NCBI GenBank assembly: GCA_905182995.1
Contig: CAJJDP010000039.1
Location: 505,722 to 569,721 of the forward strand
Reading direction: 5' to 3'
Length of the DNA: 64,000 nucleotides
Source: Paramecium octaurelia
Taxonomy: Eukaryota; Ciliophora; Oligohymenophorea; Peniculida; Parameciidae
Program-made: the position numbers and the translations under genes
In this document: positions 37,501 through 49,004 of the stretch, one piece after another
Layout of the letters: the number at the start of each line of letters is the position of its first letter
Numbering within the stretch: position 1 is the stretch's first letter
Notes under the pieces: generated by a model
Told to the model about the DNA's origin: nothing
What the model saw: the letters and a program-made list of their open reading frames with translations, nothing else
Database searches by the model: none

Positions 37501-38744
37501 CTTAATTACCTCAAGTCTATGCCTAAAACAAAGGAGCATTGTATCAAGTAGTTAATCAAGAATTTCTGTAATTAATCAGTTATAATGATTAATTTACTCA
37601 TTGTTGGGCACTGTTCTATTATAGCCAATAATAATAAATTATTTCCCTTTGTTCACAATATTCAGATTATACCTTTACTGTTTACAACCAGGCTTAATAA
37701 ACACATCAGCAATTCTAAGCCATTAATAAATTCTATTTCCCTCTTAAAATGGAATACTATTCTAATTTTGTTAGTACTTTGGCAATACAATAAGGAGATC
37801 GAAGCTATTCTATTCTGATAGGAAATCTCTCCAATTCCAACTTCTACTAAAACATACAGCTTTAATGTTAAATCCAAAGTGCTGATTAGATATCCTCTCA
37901 GGAAGTTGGAGACTTCGCAGTTATCTAAATTAATGGTCTGTTCTTATTTTTATATGTATGTCCATTGTTATAACAAATACAATATGCTACAATTTCATCC
38001 ACAGGAAACACAATACTGAATCAATCCATCATGCATATCCAAACTGAATTACCCAAAAAGGCCACTTTATAAGAGATCAAATTAATTCAATTAGAAGGAC
38101 AATAAATAAACTTTCTTGTGACCACTAAAGAATTCTACAGCATCATCTTGCAAGCTAATTATAATTTTCAAAATGAATACATTGTATTAACAAACATTAA
38201 TTCCAATAAACAAGTTGCACCTATGCAATAATCATACTAACTGAAAAATACTTTTTATTTCAATAACTTCTTGTTTTCAACTTATCATGATACCATCATC
38301 GACACCTACTTTTTAGCTCTTTATGACCTAAGCAATCCGAATTTCAATATCTATTACTCTATCGACACCCTAAGATTCAAGTCTCCAATAACCTATACGG
38401 TACAAGGGGTTTATAATACAGTTTTAGTAATGGATACTGTGCCAGTCCTTTATTCTTACAATTATTCCAATAAGGTGGGTTTGCAAATAGAAAATATATA
38501 GTAAACCTCCTACCCTATATATTTATATCTTAACATTGTCTAGAAATATGGACCTGCCCAATCTGTGTAATTGCAATTTTAATACCCCCTCATTGGATAT
38601 ACTGAAAATTGGGTTAAATATACATGTATCGGAGTTGGATCTCTATATGTGATTATTTTAATCACCATTATTGCCATACTTGGACACAAACAGAGAAAGT
38701 AGCCATCAGAAGATATGCAAGCATTAGAGTTGAATTTAAGATGA
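34567..38744 (+). CDS. Large type I membrane protein with long ectodomain, unknown family
   Basis: It starts MLIFLLFQITYQQCLVNSEA, a short cleavable-type signal peptide. A 26-nt intron (GTATCATACC...TTTAG) lies near 35300. The following roughly 1,300 residues are beta-rich, with many aromatic residues, Asn and few Cys, and short repeats of the type FxxxTxTLYFY that could be propeller blades. One membrane helix near the C-terminus (SLYVIILITIIAILG) is followed by a short basic/acidic cytoplasmic tail, HKQRKQPSEDMQALELNLR. The layout suggests a secreted-pathway surface or vacuolar receptor. I know no named family for it. The start is supported because the signal peptide begins there. Confidence 0.75.
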
Positions 38745-38791
38745 GAAATATGTTTAAAATAAAATTATCTTTAAACTTATAAGCTTTGCTA

Positions 38792-39965
38792 TCAAAGTTT
38801 TTGTGGATTTATTCCTAGTGCTTTACAAGCCTTTTAGTAAGCTAACTCAGCTATCTCAATTTTCCTATTCGTGTTTCTTATTTTGTAAACCAACTCTTCC
38901 TCTTTTCTTTTTTACAACACATATGTCATAGCCTTTTGTTTATCAATCAACTTTTACTTTTGGAATATCTTCATTTGTAGCATTATTCACTTATTCTAAT
39001 TGGATTGCAAACTTTTTCTTTTTTTCCGTCAAAGATGAGATTTATCTCTTCACCTTCTTAGTTTGTTCCTATGTTTTAGCTGTTTTCTTGTTCTTATCAT
39101 CAATTTCTTATATCAATTTATTGCATTAATCTATTTCATTTTATAATTGATTTCTTTCTTCAATTAAAATAGAAGATATCTTCCCTGTAGCAATCTTCAA
39201 ACCCAATAACTTTTTGTTCTTTTCATCGATTTATTTAACATATTTCTTATTTTCAATTTACAATTGATGAAAATCTATAAATTTTAAATCATCTCCCATT
39301 TCCTCTTTCTTTTGAATCTGATTGCTTGTTTTAGTAATTTATTATTCAATATTGGCTTTCTTTTACTTATACTTCTCTATTTATGCATCCTTATTTAGAG
39401 CTAAATTAATACCTTTTAGGCTAGTTTTTCTTTAAAGTATTTTTCTATTCTCTCTGCTTCAATCTTTCCAGTCCTGGTATTCTCTCCAGCAAATAAAATT
39501 TCTCTCTGAAAATCAAAAGCATCTTTTCTAATTTCTGTAATGGCCTTGTCGGTTTCCTCCAAAATTGCCTATATTCATTATTTTTTCTCATACCCTCAAA
39601 GTTTCTAATATTTAATCTGATCTTATTCTTCCCTCTTCAATATTCTTTTTCAAAGTGTCACTCTCAAATTATGCAATTTCATACTTTTCTTCGTTTGTCA
39701 ATTACATTGTCTATACATAATTACTTAATTCTACCTTTTTATCAATAGGTTTATCCTTTTTCTTGGTTTTCTGCTTCTTATCTTCCGCTTCCTCTTCCCT
39801 CTGCAAATCCTTGGAGTTCCTCATTATATAGGATTCAAAGAGTAAATTCTCTCTTCTGATCTATTCCATATCCTTGTACAGACCTTCCAATTTTTATGAT
39901 AATTCTTCAATCAAAATGAGTTCCTTTTCTTCCTCTGTTATCCCTTATTATTACTCTTATATCAT
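38792..39965 (-). CDS. CCDC113: CCDC113 (CFAP263) homologue, ciliary coiled-coil protein
   Basis: The minus-strand frame starts MIQEQQQGITEEEKELILIE. The diagnostic stretch KEEMGDDLKFIDFHQLQIEN, then KKLLGLKIATGKIS, is nearly the human CCDC113 text KEEMGEVLHEVDFQQLKIEN. The C-terminus NRKIEIAELAYQKACK also matches the family end (ERKVEIAEMSLK). CCDC113 together with CCDC96 links the nexin-dynein regulatory complex to radial spoke 3 and controls ciliary beating. There are short introns in the middle that I did not list individually. Length is about 370 residues. Divergent from the next gene, with 35 bases between the start codons. Confidence 0.88.
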
Positions 39966-40000
39966 TTTAATTAATATTATAATAATATTACAAATTAACG

Positions 40001-40472
40001 ATGAAGAAGAATGCTCCAAATATATCAAAAGTAGCATCAGATTTGATTCTGGCATATCAATAGTTAACCAGCCAACAAAAAGAAATTACCATCTCTCCGA
40101 GATATGAAAAAACTGCCTTATACTTCCCACAATCACGTACTCATATAATTATGTACATTATGCAGCTATTGAAGAGCAAATTGAAGAAGAAAATTAAATT
40201 GATAGTCCCAGAAAAACCATTACAGAAGAGGAAGAGGATTGTTTATTAGAGATTTCTGAACTAAGAAAAATAGTAGATCAAAGTATAAAATATTAATAAA
40301 AACAGTGAGAATGAAATACATGAACATACCAGAAAAATATTTGTAATAGCCATTGTAAACCACCAATTAAAATACAACCTCCTCTGCCCAGAATAAGAAA
40401 CCAAAAAAATAGGTGGTCATAACTTAATACTAATCAGATTTCTTAAGGCAATAGTATGGAAAAATTAAATGA
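40001..40472 (+). CDS. Small unknown protein
   Basis: The product is 139 residues after removing introns of 29 nt and 23 nt (exact codon count). It starts MKKNAPNISKVASDLILAYQ, has an acidic helix (EEEEDCLLEISELRKIVDQ), and a Q/T/K-rich tail. It is not recognised. It shares a 35-base divergent promoter with the ciliary gene CCDC113, so co-expression with ciliary genes is a fair guess. Confidence 0.7.
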
Positions 40473-40518
40473 GTGTTTATAATTTATCATCCCCTTTGTT
40501 TTTATTGCACAATCCAAT

Positions 40519-40968
40519 TCACTTGTTAGTATATTCTAAATCAAATGTATTTATTTGAAAATCTATTTTTAAATCATCAAAACTGCCTTTTTGCTGTTTG
40601 GATTCAAACGATATACTAATTTAATACTTATATATATCATTCATACTCTATTTCACTAATTATTAAAAATAAAATGCATTTAATCTTCTATTTTTTCTCT
40701 GTGCCCCTAATTTATCAAAACTCCTTTAGCATCTTTTACAACTTGCCATAATTAAATAAATTAGAGTACAATACTCAGAGCTTATCTTAAATCTTTCTCC
40801 TAAATATCAAATAAATTAATGATCTGATTAAAATAAATGTTGCTTTTTACTAATTGCTTTTAAGGTTTAGAATTTATAATTAAGAGAGTATTATAAACAG
40901 CTTTATATTATATTATTTCTTATTTAATAGAACTCAATTAGCTGTAGAACAAATTTTCTGATTTTCAT
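40519..40968 (-). pseudogene. Possible decayed small gene
   Basis: A minus-strand frame from an ATG at 40968 reads MKIRKFVLQLIEFYQIRN and, after an in-frame TGA, continues in the same frame as MASCKRCQRSFDKLGAQRKN to TGA at 40519-40521. The only GT-AG pair that would remove the internal TGA is 51 nt, long for this genome. Composition is protein-like (K, R, Q, F). It could be a gene with a long intron or a relic. Confidence 0.35.
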
Positions 40969-41227
40969 TTTTTTTTTGATGATATATGCAAAATTTATTC
41001 TTTAGTTGATTTTCAATTGGATAATAATTCTAATCAAATTGAATGACTTTTGATATTAGTTTTTAATTAATTAATCTTATTTATCCTAGTTATTATTTTG
41101 GACGGATTTATCAAAGAAGAATAATTTATTTGATTTTAGTTAAAATTAATTAAAAACTTTGCAATTAATAATCAAGTTAACTATCGATAAATTTTTAAGC
41201 ACAACCAGATGATCCCAACAGAAATTC

Positions 41228-41266
41228 ATAAGATGGATGCATGATTAACACATGCATCTATCTTAT
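41228..41266. repeat. 16-bp inverted repeat (hairpin) with 7-nt loop
   Basis: The left arm ATAAGATGGATGCATG (41228-41243) and the right arm CATGCATCTATCTTAT (41251-41266) pair at every position, with one G-U pair in RNA; the loop is ATTAACA. It lies in a gene-poor region. It could be a small-RNA stem, a protein-binding site or an accidental palindrome. Confidence 0.75.
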
Positions 41267-42077
41267 TGACTTTCTATCAAGTGATGAATTAGAAAAAATA
41301 TTTGAAAGATTTTTGTGATTCAATAATCCTTATAACAGTCTTTTTTTTTTTTTATTATTTTCCTGAGAACTATTTATTGGAATATAGTATAATTTATTTG
41401 CCTTATAATGTATTTCTATTATTATTACTTACCTCATTAGTATTTGTTTGAGAGAAGAAAATTTTTGATTTTAGTATTGGTTTTTGGTTAATAATAGAAG
41501 TGGGTTTTGTGTTGTTTTTTTTGAAAAAAGTAAAATCTATTAACTTGGGGATAATTTTTTGGATTTCAATTAAATTTATTAAACAAAAATTCGTAATATA
41601 TGAAAAATAAATAAAGATTTATAAGACTACCATCTTCTATTTGAATTTTAGACTTAGATGATTAGGGTGTTATATTTAACTCATAGTTGTATTTTTATAG
41701 CATTTCTTAAGAATTTAATAAATATATGTAAAAAGGTTATAAAATAAACCAAGAGCAAATACTTTTACTTTATATGATAGTTAAAATAATTTTAGTGCTT
41801 ATTTGAAGATTTGAAACAATTATTTTATGAGTTTTACCGAATTTATAAATAGCTATTCAAAAAAATTTAACATAAGGATTCCTGTACTAGGTTATTAAGT
41901 ATATCCAATATTTTAAGTTGATTTTTATCAATAAATATTAAATAATTAAAAAATTATATTTGGAATATTTTTTGGAATTTCGAATAATGACAAAGGATTT
42001 AATTATTAAAATTTTTCAAATCCTGTATTTATAAGCAATTAAAAAAATATTCTGAATCACAATAATAAATTTATCGA

Positions 42078-43019
42078 ATGACTGAAGACTCAAAAAATAG
42101 CTAAAACAAGAACACTAATCCAACCTTCAATTTCAATGAAGTAGCAAGCAAGGCTTTTAGGTCAGGTTTATCAGGAAGCATGGCTATGGCTATCCAAGTG
42201 TGCTCTTTAATGTGGTTAAGAACAACAATGAATTACTAGTATCGTTATGGAGGCACAATTGTTGGAACAATAAAACATTTATATGGTGAAGGAGGGATTT
42301 TGAGATTTTATAAAGGTAATGAATTTTCATAAAATTAAGGTTTGGCACCAGCATTATTACAAGGACCATTGTCTAGATTTGGAGATACGTTCGCTAACAC
42401 TCTATTCTTGACATTAATGGATTCATTTGAATCCACAAGAAAATTGCCAGTGATGATCAGAGCAGCTGGAGGATCAATTATGGCAGGAATTTTTCGTATT
42501 GCTTTGACTCCAGTTGATACTGTGAAAACAATTCTTTAGGTTGAAGGAAAAAATGGCTTGACTATTCTTTAATCCAAAATAAAAGTCAAAGGAGTACCTG
42601 TACTTTATCATGGTGCTTTGGCAACAGCATCAGCAACAATTGTAGGACACTATCCATGGTATTTGAATTGATTAACCCATAGGTTTGCTACTTTCAATCT
42701 CTTAAATGAAAAACTTCCTGATTATACAGATAAGAAGAAAAAATTAGCCAGAAGAGCATTTATTGGATTTTGTAGTTCAGTGATATCTGATACAATCTCA
42801 AATTCTCTTAGAGTTATAAAAACTACAAAGCAAACTAGCCAAAACCCAATAACTTATAAGGAAGCAGTCAATTTAGTATTAGAGAAAGATGGTTTAAAGG
42901 GATTGTTTGGAAGAGGTTTGAAAACTAGAATTCTTACAAATGGCTTACAAGGATTACTATTCAGTGTCCTTTGGAAAGGATTTGAAGATTTTCTTAATAA
43001 AAGATCATAACAATAGTGA
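42078..43019 (+). CDS. Mitochondrial carrier family (SLC25) protein
   Basis: The product is 297 residues after two 24-nt introns (exact codon count). It starts [17 protein letters not shown]. Carrier features are the motif [10 protein letters not shown] in the second repeat (P-x-D-x-x-K), [27 protein letters not shown] in the third, and six hydrophobic helices. The first repeat is less typical: [13 protein letters not shown] replaces P-x-D-x-x-K. The cargo cannot be named from this. Acts in the inner mitochondrial membrane. Confidence 0.88.
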
Positions 43020-43193
43020 TTAGATATGCTATTTTATATATATTAATTATTATTTTATTGTAAATACTCTAAAGAATGGTGCAAATGCCATATTATTACA
43101 TTATTGCTTAAGAAATCACTTGATGTATATGAGAAATTTTTAATTATTTGAAATATTACTATAAATTAAATAGTTTATAAGTAATATATTACA

Positions 43194-43985
43194 TCATTAA
43201 GGTTGCAATAAAAATTTGATTTCAAAACTGGGGAATTCAAATACTGTGTAACCTTTGATCACTTATTCAATTGTAAATTTAGGATCAATATATAAAGTTT
43301 GTTTTTCATGACTATTAACTTGGTTTAATTTCTTCTTTTAATTCTTAAACTTATACTCATCTTATTCTGTGAAGTCAAGAACCTCATAAGATTACCAACA
43401 TAATTAGATCTTACCTTCTTCAAAGAAAGTTTTTAATGATTCCTATGAAGTGTTGATTTTGTATTAATCTAATAATTTAGAATCGAATAAATCCTGCTCT
43501 AAAATTGCATCTAAGATGATTGTCTTCTATGATATAGGTTTTGTAACATAACTCACATTTAGATACTATAGTTCCAAACACCAATGAATTTATTTATCCT
43601 TTATTGAGTAAAATGATAAATTTTGTCTATGTTTTTTCATTATTTTTGGTGCTAAAATAACATCCACATTCATCTTTCTAGCATAATGTTTTAATAATTT
43701 ATATCTCATAGCATCTGGCAAAGCTGTGATTCCAACTAATTTTTTTTAAATCATCTCTGTATTTTTCATCACCTCATTAACATAATTATAATCTCTTTAG
43801 ACCAAGAGTTCCGAAATTTTATTTGGTTATTTAGTCGGATCTCGAATGCCATTGCAATTATAAATTTGTTTATGTTTTTTGCAACAATCTAAGGAACAAG
43901 TCTTAGTTTCGCATTAAGGACATTTATATTTATCCGGTTTCCCACACATCTTGCATAGTTCTGAAATCTCTCCGTCTTCTATCAT
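43194..43985 (-). CDS. ZNHIT6: Box C/D snoRNP assembly factor BCD1 (HIT zinc finger)
   Basis: An intronless frame of 263 residues. The N-terminal HIT zinc finger is complete: CKMCGKPDKYKCPQCETKTC, then SLDCCKKHKQIYNCNG, giving the C-C-C-C/C-C-H-C ligand order. The next blocks, YNYVNEVMK and RQNLSFYSIKDKQIHWCLEL, match the Bcd1/ZNHIT6 core (SDYRFLEE; RRRENQT...IHWTVEW). BCD1 controls early box C/D snoRNP assembly, thus rRNA 2'-O-methylation, in the nucleus. It sits 6 kb from NOP2, also an rRNA-maturation factor, but this is probably coincidence. Confidence 0.88.
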
Positions 43986-44051
43986 TAATTAAAATAAAAT
44001 ATAAATTAAGTATCGAAATAATAAATCAAAAAAAAAGATTGAGTTTTCAAT

Positions 44052-44375
44052 TCAATACTCATCTCTATTAAATTTATTCCTTTTTAGTTCCCTTTTGAGT
44101 TATGCCAGTTCTAACTTTTCTTTTTCTAGTAATTATTTATTGCCCTTGTGCCAATTAGGTCCTTTTTTATGTACTAAAACTCCCCTCAAATGTAATTATT
44201 TTCCAACTAATATTTTTTGTAATTATGTTTAGACTTTTCGTTTATTGAATTGTTTTCTCCTCCAGGCTCTACCTTAGACTCTTTTATGTTTAGCCATTTT
44301 AATTATATTACACTTTTTAGTATGGTATCTAGTTCTTCCAGCCCTAAACAACCAAGCTGGTCCCATCTTACCCAT
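44052..44375 (-). CDS. Small basic protein, perhaps organellar ribosomal
   Basis: The product is 107 residues, intronless, starting MGKMGPAWLFRAGRTRYHTK. It is very rich in Lys and Arg (KHKRVQGRAWRRKQFNKRK) with a helical, charged C-terminus (LLEKEKLELAQLKRELKRN). Size and composition suggest a ribosomal or other RNA-binding protein; a mitochondrial ribosomal protein is one possibility. I cannot assign it to a family. Confidence 0.6.
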
Positions 44376-44776
44376 TTAGATTATAATTTAATAAAAATTC
44401 TTTAATAAAGAGTCTACGATTAAATATAGAAAAACTGTATATTTCTGTCAGATTTATATTGGTTAATTATGAATAGCTCAAATAGTTTTTATTTTGATTT
44501 ATTTTGAAATCATAAAGACCACCTAGAATGAATAAGATAACAATTTTTTATTACAATTATTGATCATTTACTTGATTCCATTCTCATCTCTATTCTATCT
44601 ATTTTGCCATCCTTTATGTGGATTTATTCTGATCTATTAATTATGTTTTTAGAGAATATAAAAACATTTATATGATATTAGTTCAAATTTAGAGATTCGA
44701 GTATATTTAATTCTTCTCTATGTTATAATATTGGATTTCTTGTATGTAATTAAATTAATCTTTATTTTATTATTAT
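44376..44776. other. Divergent intergenic region
   Basis: 401 bases between the starts of a minus-strand and a plus-strand gene. AT-rich; nothing recognised. Confidence 0.5.
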
Positions 44777-45361
44777 ATGTTCAATGAATATGATGATTAA
44801 TTGTAATAAAATATTGATTAATTTCATTACCTATTAGTTGACACTGATTGTAAAGAGAGTGAAAAGCAGTAATATCTAAATTAGTGTAAATAGCAATCAG
44901 AAAAAATAAAAAAACTAATTTAGTAAAGAATAAAGCTAGGAAACGAAAATTAAACAATGAGATATATGAAATAATTTTCTTAGTTAAATAAGAAACTTTA
45001 GGAAATGGAATATAACTATTAAGATGAACACATTAGTTTAATTTTGGAAAATAATCAAGATCGTCAATTAGAAGTGCAGTTGTTTGAGGAAAATGTGAAC
45101 AATAGAAAGTAGCGATTACAAAGTATCCACAAAAATATGAGTAAAGTTAAAAGCATTTATGATAAAATATCTTAATTAGCTCATTAATAAGTTGATTCAA
45201 TATTTTAAGTCGAACACGATTTTACATATGCTGAAGAGAAAACTTAAAAAGCATCTCAAGAGTTAACAAGAACTTAACAATCTCAAAAATCAAATGTCGG
45301 CTACAGATTTGTGATCATCTGTATCTTAGTTTTTATAGTTATAATTTTATTCATAAAATGA
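44777..45361 (+). CDS. Q-SNARE (syntaxin-like) protein
   Basis: Intronless, 194 residues. It starts MFNEYDDQLQQNIDQFHYLL. A SNARE helix (RLQSIHKNMSKVKSIYDKIS, QLAHQQVDSIFQVEHDFTYA) with a central glutamine in the zero-layer position is followed by a short linker and a C-terminal membrane anchor, FVIICILVFIVIILFIK. Tail-anchored layout with a helical N-terminal region is typical of syntaxin-type (Qa) SNAREs of post-Golgi or endosomal membranes. Sub-class (Qa versus Qc) is not certain. Confidence 0.82.
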
Positions 45362-45431
45362 AGATATATACAAATATTTATAATTATAACAGTAAATAAT
45401 TATTTAATATAAATATTCAAAATTGAAAATA

Positions 45432-46315
45432 ATGAATGAGGAAAGAATGTAATTTGTTGAATGGAAGAATGAAAAAGCTATGTTATTACAGAAGATTCAA
45501 ATTTAGGAAATGTATATCCAAGAAGCAAAAGAAAGGGAAGAAAACCTTAAAAAGATGAATGAAATCTTTATCAATACCTTAAATCAACCTTAAAATGAGA
45601 ACATAGTTTAAAAGTTCTAAAAGTCTTTTGAATAGAATGAAATTGGAAAGCAATAATAAATAATAAATACTTTGCAAATCGAGAATAAACTATTAGAAAA
45701 CAAATTATAAGAAAAAGAAAATTAAATAAAAGCAATAATGAAAAATAATGAAAAAGAAATTGAGAAATTATAAAATAAAATTATTGAGTTAGAATATCTA
45801 GTAAATAACAAGGAAAATTACAATGCTCAAAATGAATTTTAACTAAACTCACAATATGAAGATGATAGAATATATATGAATAGAAAAAGGAATTAAAGCC
45901 CCTCTCATCCTACGACCAGAATAAGAACAACATAGTAGTTACAATAATTAGCAAACAATAAATTTGAAGAATAAATCATCACGAAAGATTCAACAGAAAT
46001 TAGTGGGTTTTTGAATAGGATCAATCCTAATTTAGAGAAATAGATAAAGGAAATTTAAAATAAATTATACAATACAAAAAAAAAATTAACAACTACAACA
46101 GAGCAAGAAAGTTCTTTCATTAGACAATCAATATAAAAAATAAAACACGTAATTTATTGTTTATATAATAGAGATCTCGCAATCATTCAATATCTGTTAA
46201 TGAGACTGGATTTTGTGACTAAAGATCTAATTGGGATGATTAAGTTGAATACAAGACGAATTAGACAAATCAAACTAATCAATCATTGATGTACAATGGT
46301 TTTAGATTTTCTTGA
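45432..46315 (+). CDS. Coiled-coil protein, unknown
   Basis: The product is 286 residues with one 23-nt intron (GTAATTTATTG...TAATAG, near 46150). It starts MNEERMQFVEWKNEKAMLLQ. The first 170 residues are continuous coiled coil, followed by a basic Ser/Pro/Thr-rich segment (RNQSPSHPTTRIRTT) and another helix. Not recognised. Tail-to-tail with the next gene, 30 bases between stops. Confidence 0.72.
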
Positions 46316-46345
46316 TTAATTAATTAATATCATAATAAAATCAAT

Positions 46346-46927
46346 TCATTATTCAAAAAATTCGTTGTTTGTATTGTTTGTAGTCTATTGAGCATTTTAT
46401 TCATTTGGAATTAGTTTGTTTTAATTGTCTTCTTATTCACTCTTTTTAGTTTCTTAATATCGCTACATTATTTAAACAGAACAATACCCTTTAACAGTTT
46501 CACAAGATTTCATTATCTAATTGCAATAAAGAGTGGGAATAGTACTAATCAATTAAGGAAATCTCTCTTCAGTTGATATTTAGGTTAATTCTGTTCTCGT
46601 TGTTTAATGCTTATTGATTTTTGGAAGATGATCTTCTTCATTATCTAAGTCCAAAAAGTGTTTCAGAAATTTTTCCGTTTGCAAGACATTCTTCTTATCA
46701 ACTTTATTGAATTCATATCCATATCCAAGCAAATCAAAATTTCTATTTACTGCATCCTATAATTCATTTTGTCTTGCTTTCATGGCTTACTCTCTAATTA
46801 TTAATCGATTACTCTATTTCGCTCCAAATCTTAAAGTTATTAATACAATTTTGTACTTAGGGCTATCAGACACTTTTTTGATTATTAAGAACTTCTCTAA
46901 TTACTTTATTTTTTAATCGTATTTCAT
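46346..46927 (-). CDS. Unknown 193-residue protein
   Basis: Intronless, starting MKYDQKIKQLEKFLIIKKVS, with an R/K-rich helix (SNRLIIREQAMKARQNELQ), the motif NFDLLGYGYEFNKVDKKNV, and a Q/N-rich C-terminus. No domain recognised. Divergent from the EF-hand gene at 46937, with only 9 bases between the start codons. Confidence 0.7.
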
Positions 46928-46936
46928 AAATTTATT

Positions 46937-48591
46937 ATGCTCTAGACAGAAACAAAATCATCTCTATATGCTTCGAAATTAATCTAACAAACAAACTATT
47001 CTGCTTTGTCATCTTTACCCAAAACTTACATCAGATAAGTTTAAGCAGAAGGTATTCTTTATAAAGAATGCTTTAGGTGAAATATTTATGGCAGCTCCAT
47101 AAAAATGTGCCAATATTTGGAAAGAGTTTAGGAGGAATGACTTTACATAAGTTTAAATACCTTATAAAACAGCTCTTTAAGTATTTGATGTTTGTAAAGA
47201 TGATATCTATTCAATGCTAAAAGTAAATAGTGGAAAAGATTTTTTTGATTTATTCGATTAAGATAATGATGGGTAATTCTATAGATGATCATGTAGATAT
47301 CTAAATGAAGATGAGTAAATTCTGGTCTTTAGTATAATCAAAGAAAAAATGCAATAAGTTGCAAATTTATTATTATAAATCTAATAATATGTCCCTTTCA
47401 AACAATTGATGAAATCAATTAGAACTTTGGAAACAAACATTTGCGAATATTAAGATGTGCTAAGGAAAAAAATCTATAAGTCTGAAATTGCTACATATAA
47501 AGAAATAGGTTTGGAAAAATTGGATGATTTTTATGAGAAGTATTATAATTACTTCTAAAACTTTGAATAACAAAAATAAATTAGAATGTAATTTCACTAA
47601 TAACTGTAGATAAACCTAAATCATCTAGCAATAAGAAGAAATGAATTAATTGGAAGAAAAATTGTCAAAAAATACAGAATTCCTCAAAGTAAAGCCCAAG
47701 AGAAAATTAAAGGACTTATAAACGCAGGAAAAATTAGTGTCTTTAGATGAAAGAGTTGAAGAAGCTATGGATTTTAGAAGAGAATTAAAAAACATGGAAA
47801 AATAAGAATAACAAAGAGTTGCCTCGGAATAACAAAAACGTATTGAACGCTAAAAGGATGAATTAGAAAGAAAACATTAAAAATAAACAGAATAACTGAA
47901 AGCTAAGTTAATTGAATAAGAACATAAATTAATAATATAACTAAAAAAGGAATACAATGTTCTTTTGAAATAAATAGGCTTGCATAGTAACGAAATAGAA
48001 AGAATATAATCTTCGGCTATGTAAAGTGCAATTCGAAAAGGAGAGAAGGAAGGAGAATTGAAGAGAATGAAAGAAAGGACAAGAATTTAAAATTTTATAA
48101 TTGGAGATGCAAAAAGTACTTTGATAAGTCCTAGAATCTAATAATAAAATGCAACAACATATGAAGACTCCTCAAGTTCATCATATAGATAACCTTTAAC
48201 ATCATCTAAAAGTGAAAGAGCTATGCATGACATTAAAACTCTTATACATAAACAGAATTACACTTAATTTTATATTAAAAAGAAATACGGTGCTGTAATT
48301 ATAGATACTCTTATATTAAGGACCTTCCTGTGAATTATTAGCCAGAGCCTTACAAGGTATAAGGGGATAATCATGAAAGAATTGAAAAAATTCTTTCGGT
48401 GAAAAAGAAAAACCCTCATGATATTTTACCATCTCTAACTGAATTGTATGACTTGGATATGAAAGAATAAGTATTTTTAACAAATATACCAGAATCTAGG
48501 GCATACATAAAAGTCAGAATCAGAATTAATATAGGAAAGGCTTAAAAAAAAATAGTACATATTAGAAAAGTTAGAAGAATCAACTCATTGA
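46937..48591 (+). CDS. EF-hand plus coiled-coil protein, probably cytoskeletal
   Basis: It starts MLQTETKSSLYASKLIQQTN. A complete EF-hand loop, FDQDNDGYLNEDE, appears only after removing a 24-nt intron, which supports that intron. Other introns are 25, 22 and 22 nt. A long charged coiled coil follows (LDERVEEAMDFRRELKNMEK), and the C-terminus has DLPVNYQPEPYK and ILPSLTELYDLDMK. Near 48240 the frame changes; a 44-nt GT-AG intron would fix it and give 505 exact codons, but that length is unusual here. Calcium-binding plus coiled coil suggests a cilium or cortex role. Confidence 0.72.
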
Positions 48592-49004
48592 TTTATTTTT
48601 TATTAAATCCTAATTTTCAATGTTGCAATTATTTTATTGAAAGTCAACATTTATCCAAAAGTTATATATATTATTTGCTTTAAATGAGTTTATAAATTAT
48701 TTTTGTAAAACAAGATATGAATAACCTAGATTACTTTTCATTATAAGTTTTAAATAATTACTAGTAAAATAAGGATTTATCTATTTGTTATTTGATTAAT
48801 CTATTAACCGCTCTCATGTTTTATTTTGATATAAGTTAAAACTCAAATAGATAATCTTCTATAACTTTCACTTTTTATTAGTATTATTTAGATCCATCTA
48901 TATTGTATTTAGGATTTGATTCGAAGTAAAATAGATGACTTATGATATAAGAATTCAAACAAAAATAGAAAATGGAAAATTTGTGATTATTAATTATAAT
49001 TTAA
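48592..49004. other. Intergenic stretch
   Basis: 413 bases. Open frames exist but lack consistent start codons; the best is a 49-codon frame beginning MTYDIRIQTKIENGKF at about 48929, which overlaps the start of the next gene in another frame. I do not accept it. Confidence 0.45.

Larger units (their letters stand above)
40473..42077. other. Gene-poor region of 1.6 kb
   Basis: This is the longest stretch without a supported gene. It holds a possible decayed minus-strand gene (40519-40968), an almost perfect 16-bp hairpin (41228-41266), a run of 13 T at about 41341, and otherwise low-complexity AT sequence. I found no tRNA or snRNA. Confidence 0.5.

Noticed and set aside
41341-41353. Run of 13 T resembling a pol III terminator
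   Set aside because: No tRNA or other pol III gene with A/B boxes was found upstream; homopolymer runs are common here.
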